A DNA stretch of 48,525 nucleotides from Nonomuraea pusilla (GTDB lineage Bacteria > Actinomycetota > Actinomycetes > Streptosporangiales > Streptosporangiaceae). Shown here in pieces: positions 7,012 to 14,703 of the stretch (position 1 is its first letter; every line of letters begins with the position of its first letter). The stretch covers positions 1 to 48,525 of the forward strand of contig NZ_FOBF01000036.1 of the NCBI RefSeq assembly GCF_900109355.1. The letters run 5' to 3'. The position numbers and the translations under genes are program-made. Under the pieces are notes generated by a model. The model was not told the DNA's origin. It saw nothing but the letters and a program-made list of their open reading frames with translations, and did not search any database.

Positions 7012-8889
7012 ATGATGGCCGTCCCCGAACAGACCGTCCCCGAACAGATCTGTGGCCCCGCCGTGCCGAGGGAAGGCGCCCGCCGGCCGTTGAGCGTGCG
7101 GGACGTGCGGATCACCGGTGGCCCGCTGGCCCGCTGGCAGCGGACCAACCGCGAGGCGAGCATCCCGCTCGGGCTGCGGCAGATGGAGCGGTCTGGGGCC
7201 GTGCCCAACCTCAGGCTGGCCGCGGGCGAGGCGGAAGGGGAGTTCAAGGGCTACCGCTTCCAGGACTCCGACCTGTACAAGCAGCTCGAAGCGGTCGCCT
7301 GGGAGCACGCCAGGCAGCCCGCCCCCGAGTACGAGGAGTTCGTCGCGGAGTCGGCCGCGCTGCTGGCCAGGGCCCAGCGCCCCGACGGCTACCTGAACTC
7401 CCACTACCAGGTGGTCAAGCCCGGCAAGATCTACGCGGAGCTGGAGTACAGCCACGAGATGTACTGCGCCGGCCACCTGTTCCAGGCGGCCGTGGCCGGG
7501 GCCCGCGCGGGCACCGACGGCCGGCTGCTCGACGTGGCGCGGCGCTTCGCCGACCACCTCGTCGAGGTGTTCCTGACCGGCGGCGACGACGGCATCGACG
7601 GCCACGCCGAGGTCGAGACCGCGCTGGTCGAGCTGTACCGGCTGACCGGGCACCGGCCGTACCTGGAGCTCGCGGGCAAGCTGGTGGACAACCGCGGCAA
7701 GGGCCTGATCAAGGACAGCGGCATGGGCATGCTGTACGCCCAGGACCACCTGCCGGTCAGGGAGGCGGACACCGCCGTCGGGCACGCCGTCCGCCAGCTC
7801 TACCTGGAGGCCGGCGTCGTGGACCTCTACCTGGAGACGGGCGACGAGTCGCTGCTGGAGTGCTCGGTGCGACGCTGGGAGGACCTGGTCGCCACCAAGA
7901 CCTCCATCACCGGCGGCCACGGCTCGCGCCACGACGGCGAGGCGTTCGGCGAGCGCTACGAGCTGCCGCCGGACCGCGCCTACAACGAGAGCTGCGCCGC
8001 CATCGCGAGCATCCACTGGAACTGGCGGCTGCTGCTCGCCACCGGCCACGGCCGCTACGCCGACCTGATCGAGCGCACCCTCTACAACGCGTTCGCCGCG
8101 TCCACCTCGGCCGACGGGGTGCGCTTCTTCTACGTCAACCCGCTGCAGCGCAGGAGCGACCTGGTCGAGGACGCCTACCTCGGCCGGCGCAGGGAGTGGT
8201 TCGCCTGCGCCTGCTGTCCGCCGAACATCATGCGCCTGGTGTCGTCGCTCGGCCACTACCTGGCCACGGCCGAGCCGGACGGCCTCGCCGTCCACCAGTA
8301 CGCCGAGGGCCGCATCGTCTCCGGCGACGTCGCCCTACGCGTCGAGACCGACTACCCGTGGGACGGCAGGATCGCCGTCACCGTGGAGCGCGCCCCCGGC
8401 ACCGAGTGGTCGCTGCGCCTGCGCGTGCCCGCCTGGAGCGCCTCCAGCTCGCTCACTCCCGGCGAGGACGGCTACGCCGTGATCCGCCGGGCCTGGAAGC
8501 CGGGCGACACCGTCGAGCTGGAGCTCGACATGACGCCGCGCCTGGTGCGGGCGCACCGCCGCGTCGACGCGCTGCGCGGCTGCGCCGCCGTCGAGCGCGG
8601 GCCGCTCGTCTACTGCTTCGAGCAGGCGGACCAGGAGGCCGCCGTGGACGACCTCGCCCTCGTCCCCGGCGCGCCGCTGCGCGTCACCCCCGTGGACGAC
8701 CTGCCCGGCGTCGGCAGGACCGTCCTCATCCAGACGGACGCGCTGGCCGTGACCGAGCCGGAAGGCGGCCTGCCGTACCGCACCCACCATGTCGCGACCA
8801 CCACCGGCGTGACCGCCACCGCGATCCCCTATCACCAGTGGGACAACCGCGACGGCGGCCCCATGCGGGTGTGGATCCCCCTCGCGTAA
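7012..8889 (+). CDS. GH127 beta-L-arabinofuranosidase
   Basis: A 625-residue cytoplasmic-type protein (no signal peptide) of the GH127 (DUF1680) family, whose founding member HypBA1 from Bifidobacterium removes beta-L-arabinofuranose from hydroxyproline-linked arabinan of plant glycoproteins. The four active-site residues are present with the family's spacing: Glu326 and Cys328 in YNESCAAI, and Cys401 and Cys402 in CACCPPN, corresponding to HypBA1 Glu338, Cys340, nucleophile Cys417 and Cys418, which hold a zinc. The N-terminal alpha barrel is seen in QRPDGYLNSHY and HEMYCAGHL. ATGs at 7012 and 7015 are both possible; the second has better spacing from GGGAG. It is the first gene of an operon with an ABC importer and a secreted peptidase. 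Lack of a leader implies the sugar is imported first. Confidence 0.9.
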   Translation: MMAVPEQTVPEQICGPAVPREGARRPLSVRDVRITGGPLARWQRTNREASIPLGLRQMERSGAVPNLRLAAGEAEGEFKGYRFQDSDLYKQLEAVAWEHARQPAPEYEEFVAESAALLARAQRPDGYLNSHYQVVKPGKIYAELEYSHEMYCAGHLFQAAVAGARAGTDGRLLDVARRFADHLVEVFLTGGDDGIDGHAEVETALVELYRLTGHRPYLELAGKLVDNRGKGLIKDSGMGMLYAQDHLPVREADTAVGHAVRQLYLEAGVVDLYLETGDESLLECSVRRWEDLVATKTSITGGHGSRHDGEAFGERYELPPDRAYNESCAAIASIHWNWRLLLATGHGRYADLIERTLYNAFAASTSADGVRFFYVNPLQRRSDLVEDAYLGRRREWFACACCPPNIMRLVSSLGHYLATAEPDGLAVHQYAEGRIVSGDVALRVETDYPWDGRIAVTVERAPGTEWSLRLRVPAWSASSSLTPGEDGYAVIRRAWKPGDTVELELDMTPRLVRAHRRVDALRGCAAVERGPLVYCFEQADQEAAVDDLALVPGAPLRVTPVDDLPGVGRTVLIQTDALAVTEPEGGLPYRTHHVATTTGVTATAIPYHQWDNRDGGPMRVWIPLA

Positions 8890-8901
8890 GGACGAAAGCT
8901 C

Positions 8902-10275
8902 ATGAGAAGACGTGATCTGTTCAGGATGGGCGGCCTGACCGCCCTCGGCGCGGCGGCCGCCGCGTGCGGCGGTGGCGGTGGCGGCGCGGGCGCGCCGGGG
9001 GCCGTCGAGCTGCAGTTCATGTACTGGGGCTCGACGTTCGAGCAGAAGGCCGTGAACAAGATGCTCCAGGCGTTCGAGCGGAGCAAGCCGGGCCGGAAGG
9101 TCAAGCCGCTGTTCACACCGGACGAGTACGACGTGAAGCTCAACACGCTGGTGGCCGGCGGCAGGGTGCCGGACGTCGGCTACGTGCCGATGGCGATGTC
9201 GTTCCGACTCGGCGAGCAGGGCAAGCTCGTCAACCTCTTCCCCTACCTGAAGAAGTACCCGCAGCTCGCCGGCTACCTGCCGGACGCCTACCTGTGGTCC
9301 GGGCAGGACAACCTGCACGGCGTCGCCACGGCGAACGAGATCGAGCTGCTGTGGTACAGCAAGTCGGCGGTCGCCGAGGCGGGCATCGCGCCGCCGCCCG
9401 CCGACGCGGCGAACGCGTGGACGTGGGACCAGCTCGTCGAGAACGCGTACAAGCTGACCGTCGACCAGAACGGCAGGCACCCGGACGAGTCCGGCTTCGA
9501 CCCGAAGCAGGTCAGGCAGTTCGGCATCTCCAGCAGCATCACGTACGGCGCCGCCTGGTACGGCTTCCTGCGCGGCAACGGCGGCGACATCGCCGACGAG
9601 CAGGGCAGGAAGTGCCTCTTGGACGCGCCGGAGGCGATCGAGGTGTTCCAGAACCTCCAGGACCTCGTGTACAAGCACCGGGTCGCGCCGGGCCCCGGCC
9701 AGCTCGCGGCGACCGGCGACGACGTGCCCGGCACGAACATCCTGCTGAAGACCAAGCGCGTCGCCATGGTCGTGGACGGCCACTGGAGCCTGCTCGACAT
9801 GAACGAGAGCAAGGTGGACTACGGCATCGGCGTGCTGCCGAAGTACGGGGAGCCGTTCACGGCCAGCCAGGTGGCGGGCGCGTCGGCGGTGTTCGCGGGC
9901 ACCAAGCACGTGGAGGAGGCGGTGGAGCTGTTCGCCTTCCACATCGACCCGCGCTACGTGGACCTGTACCAGCAGGGCCTGTGGATGCCGCAGGAGAAGA
10001 AGTACTACGAGGACCAGGCGGCCATCGACTCCTGGACGAAGAACGCCGCGCACCCGCAGGAGTTCCGCACCGCGGTGGTGGACTACGCCCGCGACCACGG
10101 TGTGCCCGACTTCCGCAACCGGCTGAAGAACCTGTCGGCGATCTCCAGCGACCTGCTCACTCCGGCCCTGCAGGAGCTGGAGACCGGCAAGCGGTCCGCG
10201 GCGGAGGTGCTCAAGGAGGTCGCGCCGAAGATCACGGCGCAGCTCCAGGGCTGGCACCACACGCAGGAGCTGTGA
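8902..10275 (+). CDS. ABC importer sugar-binding lipoprotein (family 1 solute-binding protein)
   Basis: A 457-residue extracellular solute-binding protein. The leader has a twin-arginine start (MRRRDLFRMGG) and a lipobox ending in AAAC near residue 26, followed by a Gly-rich tether, so it is probably exported folded and lipidated. The mature part has the usual family features: ELQFMYWGSTFEQKAV near the N terminus, DVGYVPMAMS, then LHGVATANEIELLWYSKSA, and WTWDQLVENA. It starts 12 bases after the arabinofuranosidase stop, with an AGGACGAAAG ribosome binding region, and is followed five bases later by the first permease. It presumably binds an arabinose-containing oligosaccharide; this is inferred from the operon. 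Confidence 0.9.
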   Translation: MRRRDLFRMGGLTALGAAAAACGGGGGGAGAPGAVELQFMYWGSTFEQKAVNKMLQAFERSKPGRKVKPLFTPDEYDVKLNTLVAGGRVPDVGYVPMAMSFRLGEQGKLVNLFPYLKKYPQLAGYLPDAYLWSGQDNLHGVATANEIELLWYSKSAVAEAGIAPPPADAANAWTWDQLVENAYKLTVDQNGRHPDESGFDPKQVRQFGISSSITYGAAWYGFLRGNGGDIADEQGRKCLLDAPEAIEVFQNLQDLVYKHRVAPGPGQLAATGDDVPGTNILLKTKRVAMVVDGHWSLLDMNESKVDYGIGVLPKYGEPFTASQVAGASAVFAGTKHVEEAVELFAFHIDPRYVDLYQQGLWMPQEKKYYEDQAAIDSWTKNAAHPQEFRTAVVDYARDHGVPDFRNRLKNLSAISSDLLTPALQELETGKRSAAEVLKEVAPKITAQLQGWHHTQEL

Positions 10276-10279
10276 CGGG

Positions 10280-11179
10280 ATGGCCGCGCTGTCCGGCCAG
10301 CGGCGCCTGGAGCGCCGCTGGGGCCTGCTCATGGCCCTGCCCGCGATCCTGGGGTTCGTGATCTTCACGGCGGGGCCGATGGTGGCCTCCCTCGTGTTCA
10401 GCCTGAGCGACTGGAAGGTGGGCGGCTCGCTGGAGTACGCGGGCCTCGACAACTACGCCAGGCTCGGCGGCGACGACCTGTTCTGGCAGTCGCTCGGCTC
10501 TACCACCTACTACACGCTCGGCGCCGTGCCGCTCGTCATGATCGTCAGCTTCGCGGTCGCCATGCTGCTCAACCAGAAGGTACGCGGCCTGGCGGTCTGG
10601 CGGACCGTCTTCTACCTGCCGACGCTGGTCCCCGCCATCGCGAACGTGGTGCTCTGGATCTGGATCTTCAATCCCGACTTCGGGCTGCTCAACTCCCTGC
10701 TCAGGCAGGGCGGGCTGCCCGGCGGGATGTGGATCTACGGCGAGTCCACCGCCATCCCCTCGCTCATCATCATGAGCACCTGGGGCTTCGGCAACACCAT
10801 GGTGATCTTCCTGGCGGGTCTCCAGGGCGTGCCCAGGCACCTGTACGAGGCCGTCTCCATCGACGGCGGCGGGCCCTGGCACCGCTTCTGGCACGTCACG
10901 CTGCCCATGATGACCCCGACCATCTTCTACAACCTGGTGGTCGGCGTGATCGGCACCTTCCAGGTGTTCAACCAGGCGTACGTGATGACCGAGGGCGGTC
11001 CCAACAACGCCACCCTCTTCTACGTCTACTACCTGTTCCGCAAGGCGTTCAGGGAGAGCGAGATGGGGTACGCCAGCGCGCTCGCCTGGGTGCTCTTCAT
11101 GATCATCATGGTGGTCACCTTCCTCATGTTCCGCAACGCCCGCCGCTGGGTGTACTACGAGATGGCGGGAGCCCGATGA
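10280..11179 (+). CDS. ABC sugar importer permease (MalF/UgpA type)
   Basis: A 299-residue inner-membrane permease with about six helices. The first helix is GLLMALPAILGFVIFTAGPM, and the EAA loop that docks the ATPase is YEAVSIDGGGPWHRFWHVTL. It also has the family's GGPNNATLFYVYYLF segment. It lies between the binding protein and the second permease and overlaps the latter by four bases (ATGA), so translation is coupled. No ATP-binding subunit is encoded in the operon; as in many actinobacterial sugar importers, a shared MsiK-type ATPase elsewhere would be needed. Confidence 0.92.
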   Translation: MAALSGQRRLERRWGLLMALPAILGFVIFTAGPMVASLVFSLSDWKVGGSLEYAGLDNYARLGGDDLFWQSLGSTTYYTLGAVPLVMIVSFAVAMLLNQKVRGLAVWRTVFYLPTLVPAIANVVLWIWIFNPDFGLLNSLLRQGGLPGGMWIYGESTAIPSLIIMSTWGFGNTMVIFLAGLQGVPRHLYEAVSIDGGGPWHRFWHVTLPMMTPTIFYNLVVGVIGTFQVFNQAYVMTEGGPNNATLFYVYYLFRKAFRESEMGYASALAWVLFMIIMVVTFLMFRNARRWVYYEMAGAR

Positions 11180-12072
11180 CCACCCTGACCGCCCCGCCGC
11201 GGCCCAAGAGCGTCGCGCCCGTCCCGGCGCGGCGCGGGCCGAGGAAGTACGGCAAGGCCCTTACCTACGTCGCGCTGACGGCGGGGGCGATCCCCACGCT
11301 GCTGCCGTTCGTCTGGCTGCTGCGCAGCGCCCTCATGCAGGACAGCCAGATGTTCATCGCGCCGCCGCAGTGGATCCCCGACCCGTTCCAGTGGTCGAAC
11401 TTCACCGAGGCGCTCACCGCGCAGCCGTTCGGCCGCTACTTCGTCAACACCGTCGTCATCGCCGTCGTCAGCGTCGTCGGCACCGTGCTGACCTGCTCGA
11501 TCGCCGCGTTCAGCTTCTCCCGGCTGCGCTGGCGGGGCAGGAACGTGGTGTTCGCGCTGCTGCTGAGCGGCGTCATGCTGCCGTACGCGGTGACGCTCAT
11601 CCCGACCTTCGTCATGTGGCAGGAGCTGGGCGCGCTCGACACGATCCTGCCGCTGACGGTGCCGAGCTGGTTCGCCGGCGCGGGCGGCGGCGTGTTCAAC
11701 GTGTTCCTGCTCAGGCAGTTCTTCCTGACCATCCCGTTCGAGCTGGACGAGGCCGCCTACATCGACGGGGCCTCGCCCTGGCGGGTCTACTGGACGATCG
11801 TCATGCCGCTGTCCAAGCCCGCGATCATCGTGGTCACCATCTTCACCTTCATCGGCACCTGGAACGACTTCCTCGGCCCGCTGCTCTACCTGAACAGCGA
11901 GGAGAACTACACGCTCTCGCTCGGCCTGGCCTCGTTCCAGAGCATCTACATCACCCAGTGGGGCTACCTGATGGCCGCCTCGGCCGCGGTCATCGCGCCC
12001 ATCATCGCGCTGTTCTTCTTCCTCCAGCGCTACTTCATCGAGGGGGTCACCCTCACCGGCATCAAGAACTGA
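11176..12072 (+). CDS. ABC sugar importer permease (MalG/UgpE type)
   Basis: A 298-residue permease with about six helices. The EAA loop is DEAAYIDGASPWRVYWTIVM, and GTWNDFLGPLLYLNSEENYT is the usual MalG-type segment before the last helices. The C terminus is FIEGVTLTGIKN, the standard ending of this family. The ATG at 11176 overlaps the preceding stop; longer in-frame readings upstream run antisense to nothing and are shadows of the first permease. The next gene starts six bases after the stop, so the peptidase is part of the same transcription unit. Confidence 0.92.
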   Translation: MTTLTAPPRPKSVAPVPARRGPRKYGKALTYVALTAGAIPTLLPFVWLLRSALMQDSQMFIAPPQWIPDPFQWSNFTEALTAQPFGRYFVNTVVIAVVSVVGTVLTCSIAAFSFSRLRWRGRNVVFALLLSGVMLPYAVTLIPTFVMWQELGALDTILPLTVPSWFAGAGGGVFNVFLLRQFFLTIPFELDEAAYIDGASPWRVYWTIVMPLSKPAIIVVTIFTFIGTWNDFLGPLLYLNSEENYTLSLGLASFQSIYITQWGYLMAASAAVIAPIIALFFFLQRYFIEGVTLTGIKN

Positions 12073-12078
12073 GGTGTC

Positions 12079-13593
12079 ATGAAACGATCAGCCGCCGTGC
12101 GCCTGCTCCCGGCCGCGGTCACCCTCGCGCTGGCCGCCACCCTGTCGGCGCCCAGCCCCGGGCTCGCCGAGCGGCGCGCCGCCCCACCGCTCGACGTGTA
12201 CGACATCTTCTACCGCAAGGTCAACGACTACGGCGTGCAGCTCGTGGACTGGGAGGGCTACCTGGCCAACCCGTACGTCGAGCTCACCGTGCGCGCGCCG
12301 AAGACGCCCGGCGTCGCCTACCCGCTGAAGGTCGAGCTGAAGGCCGAGGGCACCTCGCGGCTGATGTTCAACCTGCCGAGCGAGCTCACCGCGACCGGCG
12401 CCACCAAGTCGTTCACGCTCACCGGCCCGGCCGACCGCGAGGTCGTCCGGCTCGCCATCCACTCCAAGCAGGGGCCCGGCCAGGACGAACGGCACCGCTG
12501 GATCATGAGGACGACCGACGCCACCGGCGCCGCCGTCACCCAGACCATGCCGATCATGGTTCAGCAGGACGAGAAGAAGAAGCTCGAACCCACGATCCCC
12601 ATCGACTTCGACTACCGCTACGACACCGTCACCGGCTACTTCTCCGACCCCGGCGTCCGCCAGGCCGCCGAGACGGCCGTGCGCAACTGGTTCGCCTTCT
12701 TCGACCTCAAGCCGTTCGACACCGTGCCCGCCGGCGACGAGGTCAGCCACCTGCCGGGCGACGACTGGCAGAACGAGGTCCAGACGAGCAACGCCAAGCC
12801 GTACAACGGCGTCTACGTGTTCTTCCGCGGCATCCAGCGGCCCTACTCCACCGGCTATCCGGCCAACAACGGGAAGTTCCACACCGTGGACGGCAAGCCG
12901 ACGCCGTACCACCGGTCGTACTCGATGATCCTGGAGTACGACGAGGAGCTGATGAAGCTGTTCACGTCGCTGGCCGACGAGGACTGGTACAAGACCGACC
13001 TCGGCCAGGTCATCGACGTGCACGGCCTGGTCATGCACGAGTTCGGCCACGCCGTCGCCTTCCACGACTGGTGGAAGGGCATGGCGGACTACGTCGCGAG
13101 CAAGGGCGAGGACGACCGGGAGGTCATCGGCTACCAGGGCTACCCGGTGCCGCTCGACACCAGCTACCACGTGCCGGGCAACGAGCCGTACTGGGACCGG
13201 CTGAGCGGGCAGAGCGGAGGCTGGCACCACTTCTTCCCCACCCGCCGGTGGGAGCTGACCAAGCTCAGCCTCCTCATCGCCGAGAACGCGGGGTGGAAGC
13301 TGAACAGGAAGCTCACCCCGTTCCTCAAGCCGTCGATCGAGACCGCGTCGCTCCCCGCCGCCAGGGCGGGCGCGGCCTACTCGGGCAGGCTGAAGGCGAA
13401 GGGCGGCGTGCCGTTCTACGACTGGCAGGTGGTGGACGGGGCGCTGCCGGAGGGGCTGACGCTCGACAGGTTCACCGGCGAGATCAGCGGCAGGCCGGCC
13501 GCCGCCGGGTCGGCCACGTTCACCGTGCGGCTGCGTGACTACGACCGGCTCAGCACGCCGGTGACCAAGGCGTACACGCTGACGGTGGGGTGA
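12079..13593 (+). CDS. Secreted HExxH zinc metallopeptidase with C-terminal Ig-like domain
   Basis: A 504-residue protein with a Sec signal peptide (about residues 1-30, ending GLAE). A beta-rich N-terminal part leads to the catalytic region with VMHEFGHAVAFHDWW: His320, Glu321 and His324 form the HExxH zinc site, and Asp330 is ten residues from the first His, as in the HExxHxxGxxD motif of snapalysin-like enzymes, but Ala327 replaces the Gly. A C-terminal stretch from about residue 410 (FYDWQVVDGALPEGLTLD, then TGEISGRPAAAG) is a putative Ig (He_PIG) domain. I do not recognise the overall family. It is the last gene of the arabinofuranosidase/ABC operon, six bases after the permease, suggesting it attacks the protein part of a glycoprotein whose sugar is imported; this is inference. 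Confidence 0.75.
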   Translation: MKRSAAVRLLPAAVTLALAATLSAPSPGLAERRAAPPLDVYDIFYRKVNDYGVQLVDWEGYLANPYVELTVRAPKTPGVAYPLKVELKAEGTSRLMFNLPSELTATGATKSFTLTGPADREVVRLAIHSKQGPGQDERHRWIMRTTDATGAAVTQTMPIMVQQDEKKKLEPTIPIDFDYRYDTVTGYFSDPGVRQAAETAVRNWFAFFDLKPFDTVPAGDEVSHLPGDDWQNEVQTSNAKPYNGVYVFFRGIQRPYSTGYPANNGKFHTVDGKPTPYHRSYSMILEYDEELMKLFTSLADEDWYKTDLGQVIDVHGLVMHEFGHAVAFHDWWKGMADYVASKGEDDREVIGYQGYPVPLDTSYHVPGNEPYWDRLSGQSGGWHHFFPTRRWELTKLSLLIAENAGWKLNRKLTPFLKPSIETASLPAARAGAAYSGRLKAKGGVPFYDWQVVDGALPEGLTLDRFTGEISGRPAAAGSATFTVRLRDYDRLSTPVTKAYTLTVG

Positions 13594-13616
13594 GCCGCCG
13601 GCTGTGACGTGAGGAG

Positions 13617-13659
13617 GAGGGCCGGCCGGGCGCCCCGGAGCGGTGCCCGGCCGGCCCTC
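13617..13659 (+). terminator. Strong terminator of the arabinofuranosidase operon
   Basis: GAGGGCCGGCCGGGC (13617-13631) and GCCCGGCCGGCCCTC (13645-13659) form a perfect 15-bp stem with a 13-base loop, 23 bases after the peptidase stop. No U tract follows, as is usual for actinobacterial hairpins. Confidence 0.8.
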
Positions 13660-13764
13660 GGCACGAGACATCTCGGGCGGACGGGCGCGGCCCGATCGGT
13701 GTTTCCTCCCGGATGATCGCGGTGTGCCATGCTGAGGGTGCACATGCCTATAAAGGGGGCCAGA

Positions 13765-14550
13765 ATGGGACAGATTTCGCGTCCGGGTGCCGTGCTGACG
13801 TACGAGGAGCACGGTGACGGCCCGCTCGCCGTGTACGCCCACGGCATGCTGGGCAGCAGGGCGTCCGACGCCAGGACGGGGCTGCTGAACTGGCCGTCCG
13901 TGGCCGAGCGCACCGCCCGCAGGGTCGTCGCGTACGACGCCCGCGGCCACGGCGAGTCCACCGGGCGCGCGGAGCCCGCCGACTACCTCTTCCCCGCCCT
14001 CGCCGACGACCTGCTCGCCCTCCTCGACGAGGTCGGCGACGGCGCGCCCGCCGCCGGCGTCGGCGCGTCCATGGGCACGGCCACCCTGCTGCACGCCGCG
14101 CTCAAGGCGCCGGGCCGGTTCGACCGGCTGGTGCTGACGATCCCGCCGACGGCCTGGGAGACCCGCCCCGCCAAGGCCGAGGAGTACCGGCGGCTCGCCG
14201 ACGTGATCGAGCAGCACGGCGTGGCCGAGGGCCTCGCCAAGGCCGCCGAGGGGGCCGAGATCCCCGAGATCTTCCGCGACCTGAACGTCCCCCCGACCCT
14301 GCCCGACGTCGCCGAGGACCTCCTGCCGTCCCTGCTGCGCGGCGCGGCCCGCGGCGACCTGCCCGCGCCCGCCGACCTGGCCGCGCTGACCCTGCCCGTG
14401 CTGATCCTCGCCTGGGACACCGACCCCGCCCACCCCGTCTCGACCGCGGAGCGGCTGCGCGAGCTGCTGCCCGGCAGCACCCTCCACGTGTCGCGGCAGG
14501 CCACCGACCTGGTGAGCTGGCAGCCGAGGATCGTCGAGTTCCTGTCCTAG
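13765..14550 (+). CDS. Alpha/beta hydrolase lacking an obvious catalytic His
   Basis: A 261-residue alpha/beta hydrolase. The fold markers are VYAHGMLGS (oxyanion loop), VVAYDARGHGES, the nucleophile elbow GASMG with Ser102, and LPVLILAWDTDPAHPVS, whose Asp would be the acid. The catalytic His normally found shortly before the last helix (GHxxxxE) is not where expected: the sequence reads SRQATDLVSWQPRIVEFL. The nearest His is four residues upstream in STLHVSR. The protein may use that His or be catalytically altered. The ATG at 13765 is chosen because GGGGG (13755-13759) lies five bases upstream. It is monocistronic, between two hairpins. Confidence 0.8.
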   Translation: MGQISRPGAVLTYEEHGDGPLAVYAHGMLGSRASDARTGLLNWPSVAERTARRVVAYDARGHGESTGRAEPADYLFPALADDLLALLDEVGDGAPAAGVGASMGTATLLHAALKAPGRFDRLVLTIPPTAWETRPAKAEEYRRLADVIEQHGVAEGLAKAAEGAEIPEIFRDLNVPPTLPDVAEDLLPSLLRGAARGDLPAPADLAALTLPVLILAWDTDPAHPVSTAERLRELLPGSTLHVSRQATDLVSWQPRIVEFLS

Positions 14551-14703
14551 GCGACCGGGTTCGGGGAGCCGGCGCGCCGCCTGGAAGGACGTGCGTGAGC
14601 ACGGATGGCCGCCTTCGCCCGGCGCGCCGTCCCCCCGAGTGTCCGGCAGGGCGGTACGTGACCGAGCATGCCCGGCTCCGCCCCCGAGCGACAGGGTCGA
14701 AGG

